This document shows, piece by piece, positions 51,904 to 61,378 of a stretch of DNA of 64,000 nt. Position 1 is the stretch's first letter, and every line of letters begins with the position of its first letter. Made by a program: the position numbers and the translations under genes. The stretch comes from Pseudomonas sp. SJZ074 (lineage in GTDB: Bacteria > Pseudomonadota > Gammaproteobacteria > Pseudomonadales > Pseudomonadaceae). Location: the NCBI RefSeq assembly GCF_007828215.1, contig NZ_VIUE01000022.1:48714-112713 (forward strand), in the 5' to 3' direction. Under the pieces are notes generated by a model. The model saw nothing but the letters and a program-made list of their open reading frames with translations, did no database searches and was not told the origin of the DNA.

Positions 51904-52734
51904 TTACTGACGAACCAGGCGCTGGTTCGGCAGTTGCACGCTTTCAGTGCTGCGATAGGGGTTGATGTCCAGCCCGCCACGCCGGACATACCGCGCATAC
52001 ACCGTCAACTTCTGCGGCTTGAGCAAGCGCTGCAGGTCGAGAAAGATCCGCTCCACGCATTGCTCATGAAAATCCGAATGCTGGCGGAAGCTGACGATGT
52101 AGGCCAGCAGGCTGGCCGGGTCCAGCGCAGCGCCGCGGTACTCCACGACAACGCTGCCCCAATCCGGCTGGCTGGTCACCGGGCAGTTCGATTTGAGCAA
52201 GTGGCTGTGCAGGCTTTCTTCGACGATGCGCGACTCATCGCATCGCAGCAGTTCCGGACGGGGGTGCGCATAGGAGTCGACGCTGATATCCAGATCGTCG
52301 ATGCAGACGCCGGGCAGCGCCACGACGCCTTCACGTTCCACGTCCTTGAGGGTGCGAACCCTAACCTGCACCGGTTTCCCCGCCGCCGCCGAGAGGTCCT
52401 GGCGCAGGGTCGCTTCCAGACTCGCGGTATCGGCGAACGGAGTCTGGTTCAGGGAGTTGAGGTACAGCTTGAACGATTTGGATTCAATGATGTTCGGGGA
52501 ATCCGCCGGGATCGCGAACTCACCGATCGCCACCACGGGCTTGCCGGACGGCAACAGCCACGACAGCTCGAAACAGTTCCAGAAATCCACGCCCTTGTAC
52601 GGCAGTGTGTCGGCCGTCAGGCCCAGCTCCGCCCATTTTGCAGTGCGTGGGATCGGAAACAGCAGTGACGGCGTGTACGTGGCGATGTATTCGCTGGATT
52701 TGCCCAGCGGCGAATGTTCGGCTGCGGGATGCAT
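51904..52734 (-). CDS. queF: NADPH-dependent preQ0 reductase
   Basis: 276 residues, two-domain (YqcD-type) QueF. Motifs: NIIESKSFKLYLNSLNQTPF (NADPH site) and HLLKSNCPVTSQPDWGSVVV (catalytic Cys and Asp). It reduces 7-cyano-7-deazaguanine to preQ1 in queuosine synthesis. Full length compared with E. coli QueF (282). Confidence 0.96.
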   Translation of the reverse strand: MHPAAEHSPLGKSSEYIATYTPSLLFPIPRTAKWAELGLTADTLPYKGVDFWNCFELSWLLPSGKPVVAIGEFAIPADSPNIIESKSFKLYLNSLNQTPFADTASLEATLRQDLSAAAGKPVQVRVRTLKDVEREGVVALPGVCIDDLDISVDSYAHPRPELLRCDESRIVEESLHSHLLKSNCPVTSQPDWGSVVVEYRGAALDPASLLAYIVSFRQHSDFHEQCVERIFLDLQRLLKPQKLTVYARYVRRGGLDINPYRSTESVQLPNQRLVRQ

Positions 52735-52963
52735 GACGGAAACCTGACTGAAGAATCAGCGGATTCTACCAGCCTTTGCCCAGCCTTTGAGTGCTTACTG
52801 TCGACGGCCAGTTCACCTTCCGTCCCGGCATAAGATTCAGCTTGCGTAGAACCTTCGCCCTGTGTGGCTGCTGGCTGACGGCTCGATTACAACTTTGTCA
52901 GCTTGCACCGCAACCGTGCCGGCCGCGGTATAACCTCACGTTGGAACATACCCCGAGTTGCCC

Positions 52964-53644
52964 ATGAAACTGCTGATCGTCGAAGACCAAACCAAAACCG
53001 GCCAATACCTGCGCCAGGGCCTGGGCGAAGCCGGGTTCAACGCCGACCTGGTGACGGACGGCGTCAGCGGCCAGCAACTGGCCCTGAGCGGTGATTACGC
53101 CTTGCTGATCCTCGATGTGATGCTGCCCGGCCGCGACGGCTGGCAGATTCTGCAAGCGGTTCGCGCAGCCGGCCTGGATACCCCGGTGCTGTTCCTGACA
53201 GCGCGGGACGCGGTGCAAGATCGGGTACACGGTCTGGAACTGGGTGCCGACGATTATCTGGTCAAGCCCTTCGCTTTTTCCGAGTTGCTGGCACGGGTCC
53301 GCAGCCTGTTGCGCCGGGGCGGGTCGACACCCCAGGAAACCTGCCTGCAACTGGCGGACCTGCGTCTGGATCTGATCCGCCGTCGCGTCGAACGCAGCGG
53401 CCGACGCATCGACCTCACTGCCAAGGAGTTCGCCTTGCTGGAAATGCTCCTGCGCCGCCAGGGCGAGGTACTGCCCAAATCCTTGATCGCCTCCCAGGTC
53501 TGGGACATGAATTTCGACAGTGATACCAACGTCATCGAAGTCGCGATCCGGCGGCTGCGGCTCAAGATCGACGATGAATTCCCCAGCAAGCTCATTCACA
53601 CCGTGCGGGGCATGGGATACGTGCTTGAAGAGCGCAGCCTGTGA
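52964..53644 (+). CDS. OmpR-family response regulator of heavy-metal type (CopR/CusR-like)
   Basis: 226 residues from MKLLIVEDQTKTGQYLRQGL. Receiver with Asp51 (LLILDVMLPGRDGWQ), winged-helix DNA-binding domain (RIDLTAKEFALLEMLLRRQG, VIEVAIRRLRLKID). The heavy-metal type is shown by KTGQYLRQGLGEAGF. Stop overlaps the GTG of the kinase. No metal transport genes are adjacent, so the signal is unproven. Confidence 0.92.
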   Translation: MKLLIVEDQTKTGQYLRQGLGEAGFNADLVTDGVSGQQLALSGDYALLILDVMLPGRDGWQILQAVRAAGLDTPVLFLTARDAVQDRVHGLELGADDYLVKPFAFSELLARVRSLLRRGGSTPQETCLQLADLRLDLIRRRVERSGRRIDLTAKEFALLEMLLRRQGEVLPKSLIASQVWDMNFDSDTNVIEVAIRRLRLKIDDEFPSKLIHTVRGMGYVLEERSL

Positions 53645-54999
53645 GGGGGCGGTGGTCGTTGAGCAGCCGGCTGGCACTGCTGTTCGCCGCCTGCACCGCC
53701 GTGGTGTCCTTGTTTGCCGGGATATTGTTCAGCCGCGCCAGCGAGGCGCACTTCATCGAGTTGGACCAGCAGCTGCTGGAGGACAAGCTGATCGGCCTGC
53801 GCCGCGCCCTTCAGGATCTCGATGCCGAGCAGACCCAGCAGCGCCTGGAAGATGAACTGAGCCGACAGGCCGACCTGGCCCTGCGCATCAAAGACAGCGA
53901 CGGCGTGCGCTGGTACGGCAGCTCGATCCAGATTCCGGCCCAACTGCCCGCCCCCCCAGGCCTATTCACCCTCAGCGATGCCGATACCGATTACCGCGTC
54001 CTGAACGCAGCGCTGTACCCCGACCGCCCGGACTCACCGCAACTGACGTTGCTGCTGGACATCACCCACCATCAGCACTTCCTGCAGCGTATGCAGCGCC
54101 TGATCTGGCTGACCGTCGGCCTGTCGGCCCTGGCAACCGCCCTTCTCGGCGCCTGGGTCGCCCAACGCGGTTTGCAGCCGCTTCGTCGCATGGGAGCCAT
54201 CGCTGGCGGGGTTTCGGCACGCTCACTCAACGCCCGACTGCCCGAAGATCGCATGCCGGCCGAACTGGCGGAACTGGCCCACAGCATCAACGCCATGCTC
54301 GGACGTCTCGATGACGCTTTTCAACGGCTTTCGGCGTTCTCCGCCGACATCGCCCATGAACTGCGTACACCGTTGTCGAACTTGCTGACCCACACCCAGG
54401 TCACCCTCACCCGCGAACGCACACTGGAGGAATATCGAGAAACGTTGCACAGCAATCTCGAAGAGCTGCAATGGATGGCTCAACTGGTCAACGACATGCT
54501 CTACCTGGCCAAGGCCGACCATGGCCTGCTGGCGCCCCACCGCGAACCGCTGGAGCTGGCACAGGAAGTGGATGTACTGCTGGAGTTTTTCGCGCCACTG
54601 GCCGAAGACGCCCAGGTTCGCTTGAGCCGCGAGGGCAACGGTCGCCTCGAGGGGGACCGCGGCATGTTGCGCCGGGCCCTGTCCAATCTGCTGGACAATG
54701 CCCTGCGTTTTACCCCCATGGGCGGTGAAATGCGTGTGCGAATTGTCGAGACTGCCCAGGCGTTGAGCGTGAGCGTGGAGAACAGCGGCGAAGGCATCCC
54801 GACGGACTTGTTGCCGCGCCTGTTCGACCGCTTCTACCGCGCCGACCCGGCTCGCCAGGAAGGCAGCAGCGAGCATGCGGGGCTTGGGCTGGCGATCACC
54901 CGCTCGATCATCCGCGCCCATGGCGGAGAGATTCGATGTGAATCAGCCGATGGCTGGACGCGGTTTTTGATTGAACTGCCGAAGGCAGGCCAGCCCTGA
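53641..54999 (+). CDS. Heavy-metal-type sensor histidine kinase
   Basis: 452 residues from GTG. Two TM segments (about 9-28 and 150-173), periplasmic loop, HAMP, H-box FSADIAHELRTPLSNLLTHT with His239, N-box NLLDNALRF, G-box HAGLGLAITRSIIRAHGGEI. Partner of the regulator just upstream; CusS/CopS-like architecture. Metal specificity not shown. Confidence 0.92.
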   Translation: MRGRWSLSSRLALLFAACTAVVSLFAGILFSRASEAHFIELDQQLLEDKLIGLRRALQDLDAEQTQQRLEDELSRQADLALRIKDSDGVRWYGSSIQIPAQLPAPPGLFTLSDADTDYRVLNAALYPDRPDSPQLTLLLDITHHQHFLQRMQRLIWLTVGLSALATALLGAWVAQRGLQPLRRMGAIAGGVSARSLNARLPEDRMPAELAELAHSINAMLGRLDDAFQRLSAFSADIAHELRTPLSNLLTHTQVTLTRERTLEEYRETLHSNLEELQWMAQLVNDMLYLAKADHGLLAPHREPLELAQEVDVLLEFFAPLAEDAQVRLSREGNGRLEGDRGMLRRALSNLLDNALRFTPMGGEMRVRIVETAQALSVSVENSGEGIPTDLLPRLFDRFYRADPARQEGSSEHAGLGLAITRSIIRAHGGEIRCESADGWTRFLIELPKAGQP

Positions 55000-55006
55000 C
55001 ACAAAA

Positions 55007-55042
55007 CCTTGTGGCGAGGGGATAAATCCCCTCGCCACAAGG
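55007..55042. terminator. Bidirectional hairpin between the kinase and lolE
   Basis: Perfect 15-base stem CCTTGTGGCGAGGGG / CCCCTCGCCACAAGG with loop ATAAAT. A common Pseudomonas intergenic repeat; it lies between convergent genes and probably ends both. Confidence 0.8.
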
Positions 55043-55072
55043 AATGCAAGAACACAGAGGGCTTATGCAGCC

Positions 55073-56317
55073 TCAGGAATACCGCAACGCCTGCGCCGGC
55101 TCGATCTTCGCCGCGCGCCACGCCGGGTAGACGGTGGCCAGGAAGCTCAGGATGAAGCCAGCGGCGCAGATCAGCACCACATCGCCGCGCTGAAGCTCCG
55201 ACGGCAGGTTGCTGACGAAGTACACGTCGGAACTGAAGATGTGCTGGCCGGTGACCCGCTCCAGCCATCCCACCAGTTCACTGACGTTCAGCGCCGCAAT
55301 CACTCCCAGCACACCGCCAATCACCGTGCCGACGATACCGATCACCGTGCCCTGGACCATGAAGATCGCCATGATCTGCCGCGGCGTGGCGCCGATGGTG
55401 CGGAGGATCGCGATGTCCGCGCCCTTGTCGTTCACCACCATGATCAGCGTGGCGATGATGTTGAACGCCGCCACCGCGACGATCATCAGCAACAGCAGGC
55501 CGATCATGGTCTTTTCCATTTTCATGGCACTGAACAGACTGCCCTGGGTGTGAGTCCAGTCGTCGGCCTTGTAGTCACTGCCCAGGCCGGTGGCGATATC
55601 ACCGGACACCTTCGGCGCCGCGTACAGATCCTTCACCGCCAGGCGCACGCTCTGCACCTGGTTCGGCTGCCAGTGCTGCATCTGTGCAGCATCGGCCAGA
55701 TGGATCAAGGCCATGGAGCCATCCAGCTCGGCGCCGACCTTGAACACACCGACCACATTCAGACGCTGCATCCGCGGCGTGATACCGCCAGGCGCGGTGC
55801 TGACTTCCGGCACGATCAGGGTCAGTTTGTCACCGACGTTCAGGCGGAAGCGCCGGGCGGTGATTTCACCGATCACCACGCCGAACTCACCCGGTTTCAA
55901 GGCATCGAGACGGCCCTGGACGATATGCTGGGCGACGATGGACACCTTGCCTTCCTGGGCCGGGTCTACACCGCTGATCTGGATCGGCTGCATCGAGCCC
56001 TTATAGCTCAGCATGCCTTCCATCTCGGTGAACGGCACCGCGGCAGTCACCTCGGGGTTTTTCAGCGCGGCGGCGGCCACCGGCTGCCAGTCATCGATCG
56101 GATTGACCCCGACGATGGTGGCATGGGGCACCATGCCGAGGATGCGCGAGCTCATTTCGCGCTGGAAGCCGTTCATCACCGACAGCACCACGATCATCGC
56201 CAGCACACCCAGGGCGAGGCCGATCATCGAGGTCATGGAGATGAACGAAACAAAGCGATTGCGGCGCTTTGCGCGGGTATAGCGCGTGCCGATGAAGATC
56301 GATAACGGTCTGAACAT
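55073..56317 (-). CDS. lolE: Lipoprotein-releasing ABC transporter permease (LolE)
   Basis: 414 residues. MFRPLSIFIGTRYTRAKRRN start, four TM segments with a periplasmic domain (about 45-270). Part of LolCDE that extracts lipoproteins from the inner membrane for LolA. It is 63% or so alike by eye to LolC, encoded two genes upstream. Confidence 0.92.
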   Translation of the reverse strand: MFRPLSIFIGTRYTRAKRRNRFVSFISMTSMIGLALGVLAMIVVLSVMNGFQREMSSRILGMVPHATIVGVNPIDDWQPVAAAALKNPEVTAAVPFTEMEGMLSYKGSMQPIQISGVDPAQEGKVSIVAQHIVQGRLDALKPGEFGVVIGEITARRFRLNVGDKLTLIVPEVSTAPGGITPRMQRLNVVGVFKVGAELDGSMALIHLADAAQMQHWQPNQVQSVRLAVKDLYAAPKVSGDIATGLGSDYKADDWTHTQGSLFSAMKMEKTMIGLLLLMIVAVAAFNIIATLIMVVNDKGADIAILRTIGATPRQIMAIFMVQGTVIGIVGTVIGGVLGVIAALNVSELVGWLERVTGQHIFSSDVYFVSNLPSELQRGDVVLICAAGFILSFLATVYPAWRAAKIEPAQALRYS

Positions 56318-56380
56318 TCGCGGAGCACCGTAGAAAAATTGAAGACCCGGCGCGTATCAGCAGCGCCGGGTTGCGGGCGG

Positions 56381-57079
56381 TCAGATGGGCGTCAGGCAAC
56401 CTTCCTGCAAATGCAGGACGCGGTCCATCTGCCGGGCCAGGTTCATGTCGTGGGTCACCACCAGGAACGCTGTGCGCATCGAGGTGCTGAGCTCCAACAT
56501 CAGGTCCTGGATGCCCTGGGCGGTATGGGAGTCGAGGTTGCCGGTCGGCTCGTCGAGCATCACCAGGCCAGGCTTGTTGACCAAGGCGCGGGCAATTGCC
56601 ACGCGCTGGCGCTCGCCTCCAGACAGTTCCGCCGGCTTGTGCTCCAGGCGGTGGCCCAGCCCTACCCGCTCCAGCAGCGCGGTAGCACGTTGGCGGGCCT
56701 CTGGAATCGCGGTGCGGCCGATCAACAGTGGCATGCAGACGTTTTCCAGGGCGGTGAACTCGGGCAGCAAATGGTGAAACTGGTAGACGAAGCCCAGGGA
56801 GCGGTTGCGCAACAGGCCACGGCCCTTCTCGTTCAGCGCCGAGAGTTCCTCCCCCGCCAGCCAGACACTGCCGGCGGTCGGCGTATCGAGGCCGCCCAGC
56901 AGGTTGAGCAAGGTACTTTTGCCAGAACCGGAGGTACCGACAATCGCCACCCGCTCGCCGGGATGCAGCTCCAGTTGCAGGCCCGACAACACCACCACCG
57001 ACTCCGGGCCTTCCTCGTAGGATTTACCCAGGTTGCGGCAGCTCAAGATCGCTTTTTCACTCATGCCCGACTCACTCAT
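56381..57079 (-). CDS. lolD: Lipoprotein-releasing ABC transporter ATPase (LolD)
   Basis: 232 residues. Walker A GTSGSGKST, signature LSGGERQRVAIARALV, Walker B LVMLDEPTGNLD. The start at 57079 has GGAGG nine bases upstream; a second Met follows five codons later. It overlaps the lolC end. Confidence 0.95.
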   Translation of the reverse strand: MSESGMSEKAILSCRNLGKSYEEGPESVVVLSGLQLELHPGERVAIVGTSGSGKSTLLNLLGGLDTPTAGSVWLAGEELSALNEKGRGLLRNRSLGFVYQFHHLLPEFTALENVCMPLLIGRTAIPEARQRATALLERVGLGHRLEHKPAELSGGERQRVAIARALVNKPGLVMLDEPTGNLDSHTAQGIQDLMLELSTSMRTAFLVVTHDMNLARQMDRVLHLQEGCLTPI

Positions 57080-58322
57080 AACGTAACGCCTCCGCAGGCT
57101 GGGTGCGCGCGGCACGCCAGGCTGGATACAGGGTGGCGAGGAAACTCAGGATCAACGCGGCGCCGCAGACCATCAACACATCGTCGGCCTGCAATTGCGA
57201 TGGCAGGTAGTCGATGAAATACACATCCGCGTTGAGAAACTTGTGCCCGATCAGGCTTTCCAGGGCGGCAATCGCGGCGCTGACATTCAGTGCGGCGAAC
57301 ATCCCGACCAGAGCTCCTACAAACGTACCGATCACGCCGATGACAGTGCCCTGGACCATGAAGATGCGCATGATCTGTCCCGGCGTGGCGCCAAGAGTCC
57401 GCAGGATGGCGATATCACCCTTCTTGTCGTTCACCACCATCACCAGCGTGGAAATGATGTTGAACGCAGCGACGGCGACGATCAGCAGCAACAGCAGGCC
57501 GATCATGGCTTTTTCCATGCGGATCGCCTGGTACAGGTTGCCGTGGGTGCGGGTCCAGTCCCGGGCGTAGTAACGGTCTTCGCCAAGCTGCTGGGCGATG
57601 GTCCACGCGGCGCGCGGCGCCTGGAACAGATCGTCGAACTTCAGCCGCAGCCCCTGGACCTGGTCCGGCTTCCAGCGATGCAGGCGTGCCAGGTCCTGGA
57701 GGTTGGTGACGCCCAGGTAACCGTCCAGCTCCCCGGCGCCGACATGGAAAATGCCGACCACGGTAAAACGTTTCATGCGCGGGAACACGCCGCCCGGGGT
57801 CACGGTGACTTCCGGCGCGACGAAGGTCAGCTTGTCGCCAATGGCCACACCCAGCTTGGTCGCGGCCTTGTCGCCGATCACAATGCCGAAACTGCCCGGC
57901 GCCAGATCGTCGAGCCGACCCTGCTGCATGAAGTTGTCGATGATCGACACCTGCCGCTCAAGCCCGGGGTCGATGCCATTGAGCAGAACCTTGGACACCT
58001 TGCCGTCGTTGGTCAGCAATCCCTGCATCTGGGTGAACGGCGCGACGGCCAGCACCTGCGGGTTCTGCTTGACCTTGGCGGCCAGGCTCGGCCAGTCGCT
58101 GATGGCTTCGCCGGATTCGACAGTGGCGTGGGGCACCATGCCCAGCACACGGGTGCGCATTTCATGGTCGAAGCCATTCATCACCGACAACACGACGATC
58201 ATCACGACCACGCCAAGGGCCAGCCCGATGATGGATGTCAGGGAAATGAACGATACGAAATGATTGCGACGTTTTGCACGGGTATAACGCGTGCCGATGA
58301 ATACGAAGAGAGGTCTGAACAT
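57072..58322 (-). CDS. lolC: Lipoprotein-releasing ABC transporter permease (LolC)
   Basis: 416 residues from MFRPLFVFIGTRYTRAKRRN. Same layout as LolE: four TM segments, long periplasmic domain, FtsX-type C-terminus (GATPGQIMRIFMVQGTVIGV). First gene of the lolCDE operon. The frame upstream to 58373 is not conserved. Confidence 0.94.
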   Translation of the reverse strand: MFRPLFVFIGTRYTRAKRRNHFVSFISLTSIIGLALGVVVMIVVLSVMNGFDHEMRTRVLGMVPHATVESGEAISDWPSLAAKVKQNPQVLAVAPFTQMQGLLTNDGKVSKVLLNGIDPGLERQVSIIDNFMQQGRLDDLAPGSFGIVIGDKAATKLGVAIGDKLTFVAPEVTVTPGGVFPRMKRFTVVGIFHVGAGELDGYLGVTNLQDLARLHRWKPDQVQGLRLKFDDLFQAPRAAWTIAQQLGEDRYYARDWTRTHGNLYQAIRMEKAMIGLLLLLIVAVAAFNIISTLVMVVNDKKGDIAILRTLGATPGQIMRIFMVQGTVIGVIGTFVGALVGMFAALNVSAAIAALESLIGHKFLNADVYFIDYLPSQLQADDVLMVCGAALILSFLATLYPAWRAARTQPAEALRYE

Positions 58323-58416
58323 GTCGGGGCTTGTTCGGAGGGAAAAGGAACGTCCTTGTGGCGGGGGTCTCAAACCAGCTTTACACTCAGACCACCGCCG
58401 CTACCATGGGTTCGCC

Positions 58417-59013
58417 ATGTCGACATTAGATGAAGAAGATCGCCGCGAATACTACCGTATCGAGGACACGATCGCACTGGAAATTCGGCCCCTCTCCATT
58501 CCTGACGCTGCTGGCCAGGAAGTGTTGCAGGATCCCTCTCCATTGTTCAATCTGCTCAGCGAACTGCACCTGAGCGAGTTCGAGTCACAGCACCTGCTGC
58601 GCCAGATCAGCGAGCGCGAACGCAGCATCGCAGCCTACCTCAAAGTGATGAACAAACGTATCGATCTGCTCAGCCAGGTCATTGCCCTGACCGTGCTCGG
58701 TGAGATCGGCGAGCCGCAACCGGTGATCATTTCCGAAGGCGGCATCGACTTTCAGTACCCCACCGCCATTGCCATCGGTGCGCACCTGTCGATCAAACTG
58801 GTGCTCATGCCCCAGGCCCTGGGGCTGTTGCTGCGGGCACGGGTCACTCATTGCGACCGCAAGGGCGACGGCTACGACGTAGGCACCGAGTTCGAACGCC
58901 CGACCGACGCCCAGCGCCAGCTGCTGGCCCGCTACATCCTGCAGAAACAGGCGCAAGAGCGTCGCCTGGCGCGGAAACAGAACGAATCAGGTATCGATAA
59001 GGAAGAACCGTGA
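58417..59013 (+). CDS. PilZ-domain protein
   Basis: 198 residues from MSTLDEEDRREYYRIEDTIA. The RREYYRIED start is the YcgR/PilZ-like RxxxR region; the C-terminal part (ISEGGIDFQYPTAIAIGAHL, DVGTEFERP) fits a PilZ domain with D/NxSxxG changed to SEGG. Cyclic-di-GMP binding is likely but the second motif is weak. Overlaps the next gene by four bases. Confidence 0.85.
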   Translation: MSTLDEEDRREYYRIEDTIALEIRPLSIPDAAGQEVLQDPSPLFNLLSELHLSEFESQHLLRQISERERSIAAYLKVMNKRIDLLSQVIALTVLGEIGEPQPVIISEGGIDFQYPTAIAIGAHLSIKLVLMPQALGLLLRARVTHCDRKGDGYDVGTEFERPTDAQRQLLARYILQKQAQERRLARKQNESGIDKEEP

Positions 59014-59732
59014 CCCTCATTTATGGCCACCGCGGCGCCAAGGGCGAAGCACCGGAAAATACCCTGACCGGTTTTCAGGAATGTCTCAAGCACGGTGTGC
59101 GCCGTTGCGAACTGGACCTGCATCTGTCCATGGACGGCGAGTTGATGGTGATCCACGACCCGACCCTCAAGCGCACGACCGATCGCCGGGGCAAGGTGGT
59201 GGAGCACTCCGCCGCCGAACTGGTGACCTACGATGCGCGCAAGGGTGGCCCGGGCTGGATCACGCCATGCCCGATCCCACGCCTGGAGGAACTGTTCGAG
59301 CAGTGTGATTTCGAGCATTGGCAACTGGAGGTCAAGAGCGCCTCACGCACCCGCGCGGCGGCCACGGTGCTGGGGATCCGCGAGATGGCCCAGCGCTTCG
59401 GCCTGCTGGACAAAGTCACCATCACCTCCAGTTCCCGGGAAGTGCTCAAGGCAGCACTGGAGCTGACCCCGGACATCTCCCGCGGGTTGGTAGCCGAGTA
59501 CGCCTGGCTCGACCCGCTGAAGGTCGCCCAGAGTTACGGTTGTGAGATTCTGGCGTTGAACTGGACCTTGTGCACGCCCGAGCGCCTGATCAAGGCGCAG
59601 CGCCAGGGGCTGCATGTGTCGGTGTGGACCGTCAACGAGCCCGCGCTGATGCGCAGGCTCGCCGACTTTGGCGCTGACAGCCTGATTACAGACTTTCCCG
59701 GTTTGGCCACCGCCACCCTCGAGAGTTGCTGA
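59010..59732 (+). CDS. Glycerophosphodiester phosphodiesterase (UgpQ-like)
   Basis: 240 residues from GTG. GHRGAKGEAPENTLTGFQ, CELDLHLSMDGELMVIHDPT and WTVNEPALMRRLADFGADSL are the GDPD metal-binding and catalytic blocks. Cytoplasmic (no signal peptide); frees glycerol-3-phosphate from phospholipid headgroup esters. ATGA/GTGA-coupled to the PilZ gene. Confidence 0.93.
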   Translation: MTLIYGHRGAKGEAPENTLTGFQECLKHGVRRCELDLHLSMDGELMVIHDPTLKRTTDRRGKVVEHSAAELVTYDARKGGPGWITPCPIPRLEELFEQCDFEHWQLEVKSASRTRAAATVLGIREMAQRFGLLDKVTITSSSREVLKAALELTPDISRGLVAEYAWLDPLKVAQSYGCEILALNWTLCTPERLIKAQRQGLHVSVWTVNEPALMRRLADFGADSLITDFPGLATATLESC

Positions 59733-59774
59733 AATCGGTCTCCCCGGCCGGCTCAGGCCACCGGCCGGAGCCGC

Positions 59775-61169
59775 TCAAAAAAGCCGGTTGAGCCCGTCGT
59801 AGGCCGCTACCCGATAGGCTTCGGCCATGGTCGGGTAGTTGAACGTGGTGTTGACGAAGTACTTCAGCGTGTTCAGCTCGCCCGGCTGGTTCATGATCGC
59901 CTGTCCGATGTGGACGATCTCCGAAGCCTGGTAACCGAAGCAGTGCACGCCGAGCACTTCCAGCGTCTCGCGGTGGAACAGGATCTTCAACATGCCTTGC
60001 GGCTCACCGGCGATCTGCGCCCGCGCCATGCTCTTGAAGAAGGCCTTGCCCACTTCATAAGGCACCTTGGCCTGGGTCAGTTCCTGCTCGTTCTTGCCGA
60101 TCGAGCTGATTTCCGGAATGGTGTAGATACCGGTCGGCACGTCGTTGACGAAGCGCCAGCTACCGTTGTCGACGATGCTGCCGGCGGCCGAACGACCCTG
60201 GTCGTGGGCGGCACTGGCCAGGCTCGGCCAGCCGATCACGTCACCGGCGCCGTAGATGTTCGGCACGCAGGTGCGATAGTTCTCGTCGACTTCGATCTGG
60301 CCACGGCTGTTGACCTTCACGCCGATGTTCTCCAGGCCCAGGGTGTCGGTGTTGCCGGTACGGCCGTTGCACCAGAGCAAGGCATCGGCCTTGATCTTCT
60401 TGCCGGACTTGAGATGCAGGATCACGCCGTTGTCGACGCCTTCGACACGCTCGTATTCTTCGTTGTGGCGCACCGTGATGTTGTTGTTGCTGAAGTGATA
60501 GCTCAAGGCCTGGGAAATTTCCGAGTCCAGGAAGCTCAGCAACTGGCCACGGTTATCCACCAGTTCCACCAGCACACCCAGGCCGCTGAAGATCGATGCG
60601 TATTCGCAACCGATCACCCCGGCGCCATAGACAATGAGCTTGCGCGGGGTGTGTCCCAGGCTGAGGATGGTGTCGCTATCGTAGATACGCGCGTGGTTGA
60701 AATCGATGTCGGCCGGACGATAAGGGCGCGAGCCGGTGGCGATAATGATGTGCTTGGCCACCAGTTTTTCTACCACGCCATTGCCGCACACCACTTCTAC
60801 GGTTTGTTCGTCGGCAAAGCTGCCGGTGCCGAAGAATACGTCGACACGGTTGCGGGCGTAGTAGCCAGTACGCGAGGCCACCTGCTTGGAGATTACCTTC
60901 TCGGCGCTCTTGAGCACGTCGGGGAAGGAGAACCAGCGCGGCTCGCCGATGGCCCGGAACATCGGGTTGGTGTTGAACTGCATGATCTGCCGGACCGAGT
61001 GACGCAAGGCCTTGGACGGGATGGTACCCAAGTGGGTGCAGTTGCCGCCGACCTGGCGACGGCTGTCGACCATTGCCACCTTGCGTCCTGCCTTGGCGGC
61101 GTTCATTGCCGCGCCTTCTCCCGCCGGGCCGGAACCCAATACCACCACGTCGTAGTTGTAGACAGCCAT
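59775..61169 (-). CDS. sthA: Soluble pyridine nucleotide transhydrogenase
   Basis: 464 residues. FAD site VVLGSGPAGEGAAMNAAKAG; GGNCTHLGTIPSKALR keeps one Cys and a Thr instead of the redox pair, as in SthA; NAD site VYGAGVIGCEYASIFSGLG; dimer domain to the end. It balances NADPH and NADH. Confidence 0.96.
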   Translation of the reverse strand: MAVYNYDVVVLGSGPAGEGAAMNAAKAGRKVAMVDSRRQVGGNCTHLGTIPSKALRHSVRQIMQFNTNPMFRAIGEPRWFSFPDVLKSAEKVISKQVASRTGYYARNRVDVFFGTGSFADEQTVEVVCGNGVVEKLVAKHIIIATGSRPYRPADIDFNHARIYDSDTILSLGHTPRKLIVYGAGVIGCEYASIFSGLGVLVELVDNRGQLLSFLDSEISQALSYHFSNNNITVRHNEEYERVEGVDNGVILHLKSGKKIKADALLWCNGRTGNTDTLGLENIGVKVNSRGQIEVDENYRTCVPNIYGAGDVIGWPSLASAAHDQGRSAAGSIVDNGSWRFVNDVPTGIYTIPEISSIGKNEQELTQAKVPYEVGKAFFKSMARAQIAGEPQGMLKILFHRETLEVLGVHCFGYQASEIVHIGQAIMNQPGELNTLKYFVNTTFNYPTMAEAYRVAAYDGLNRLF

Positions 61170-61378
61170 GCGTACTCCTCAGAACAGGCCGCGGTACCCG
61201 ATATGGCACCGACGGCTAAATCACGCCGGGTTGCGGCATGAAGGGACAATTTTGGGCCGGTTCAGGCACCCGACCGTCGTCTATAGATACGTCAAGCCGC
61301 GCACATTACCCCTTGGTCGCGCCAGAGGCTAGTTTTGCTGCGTTATTTCGCCACACCCAGGCTTTCAGCAGCCTGTCA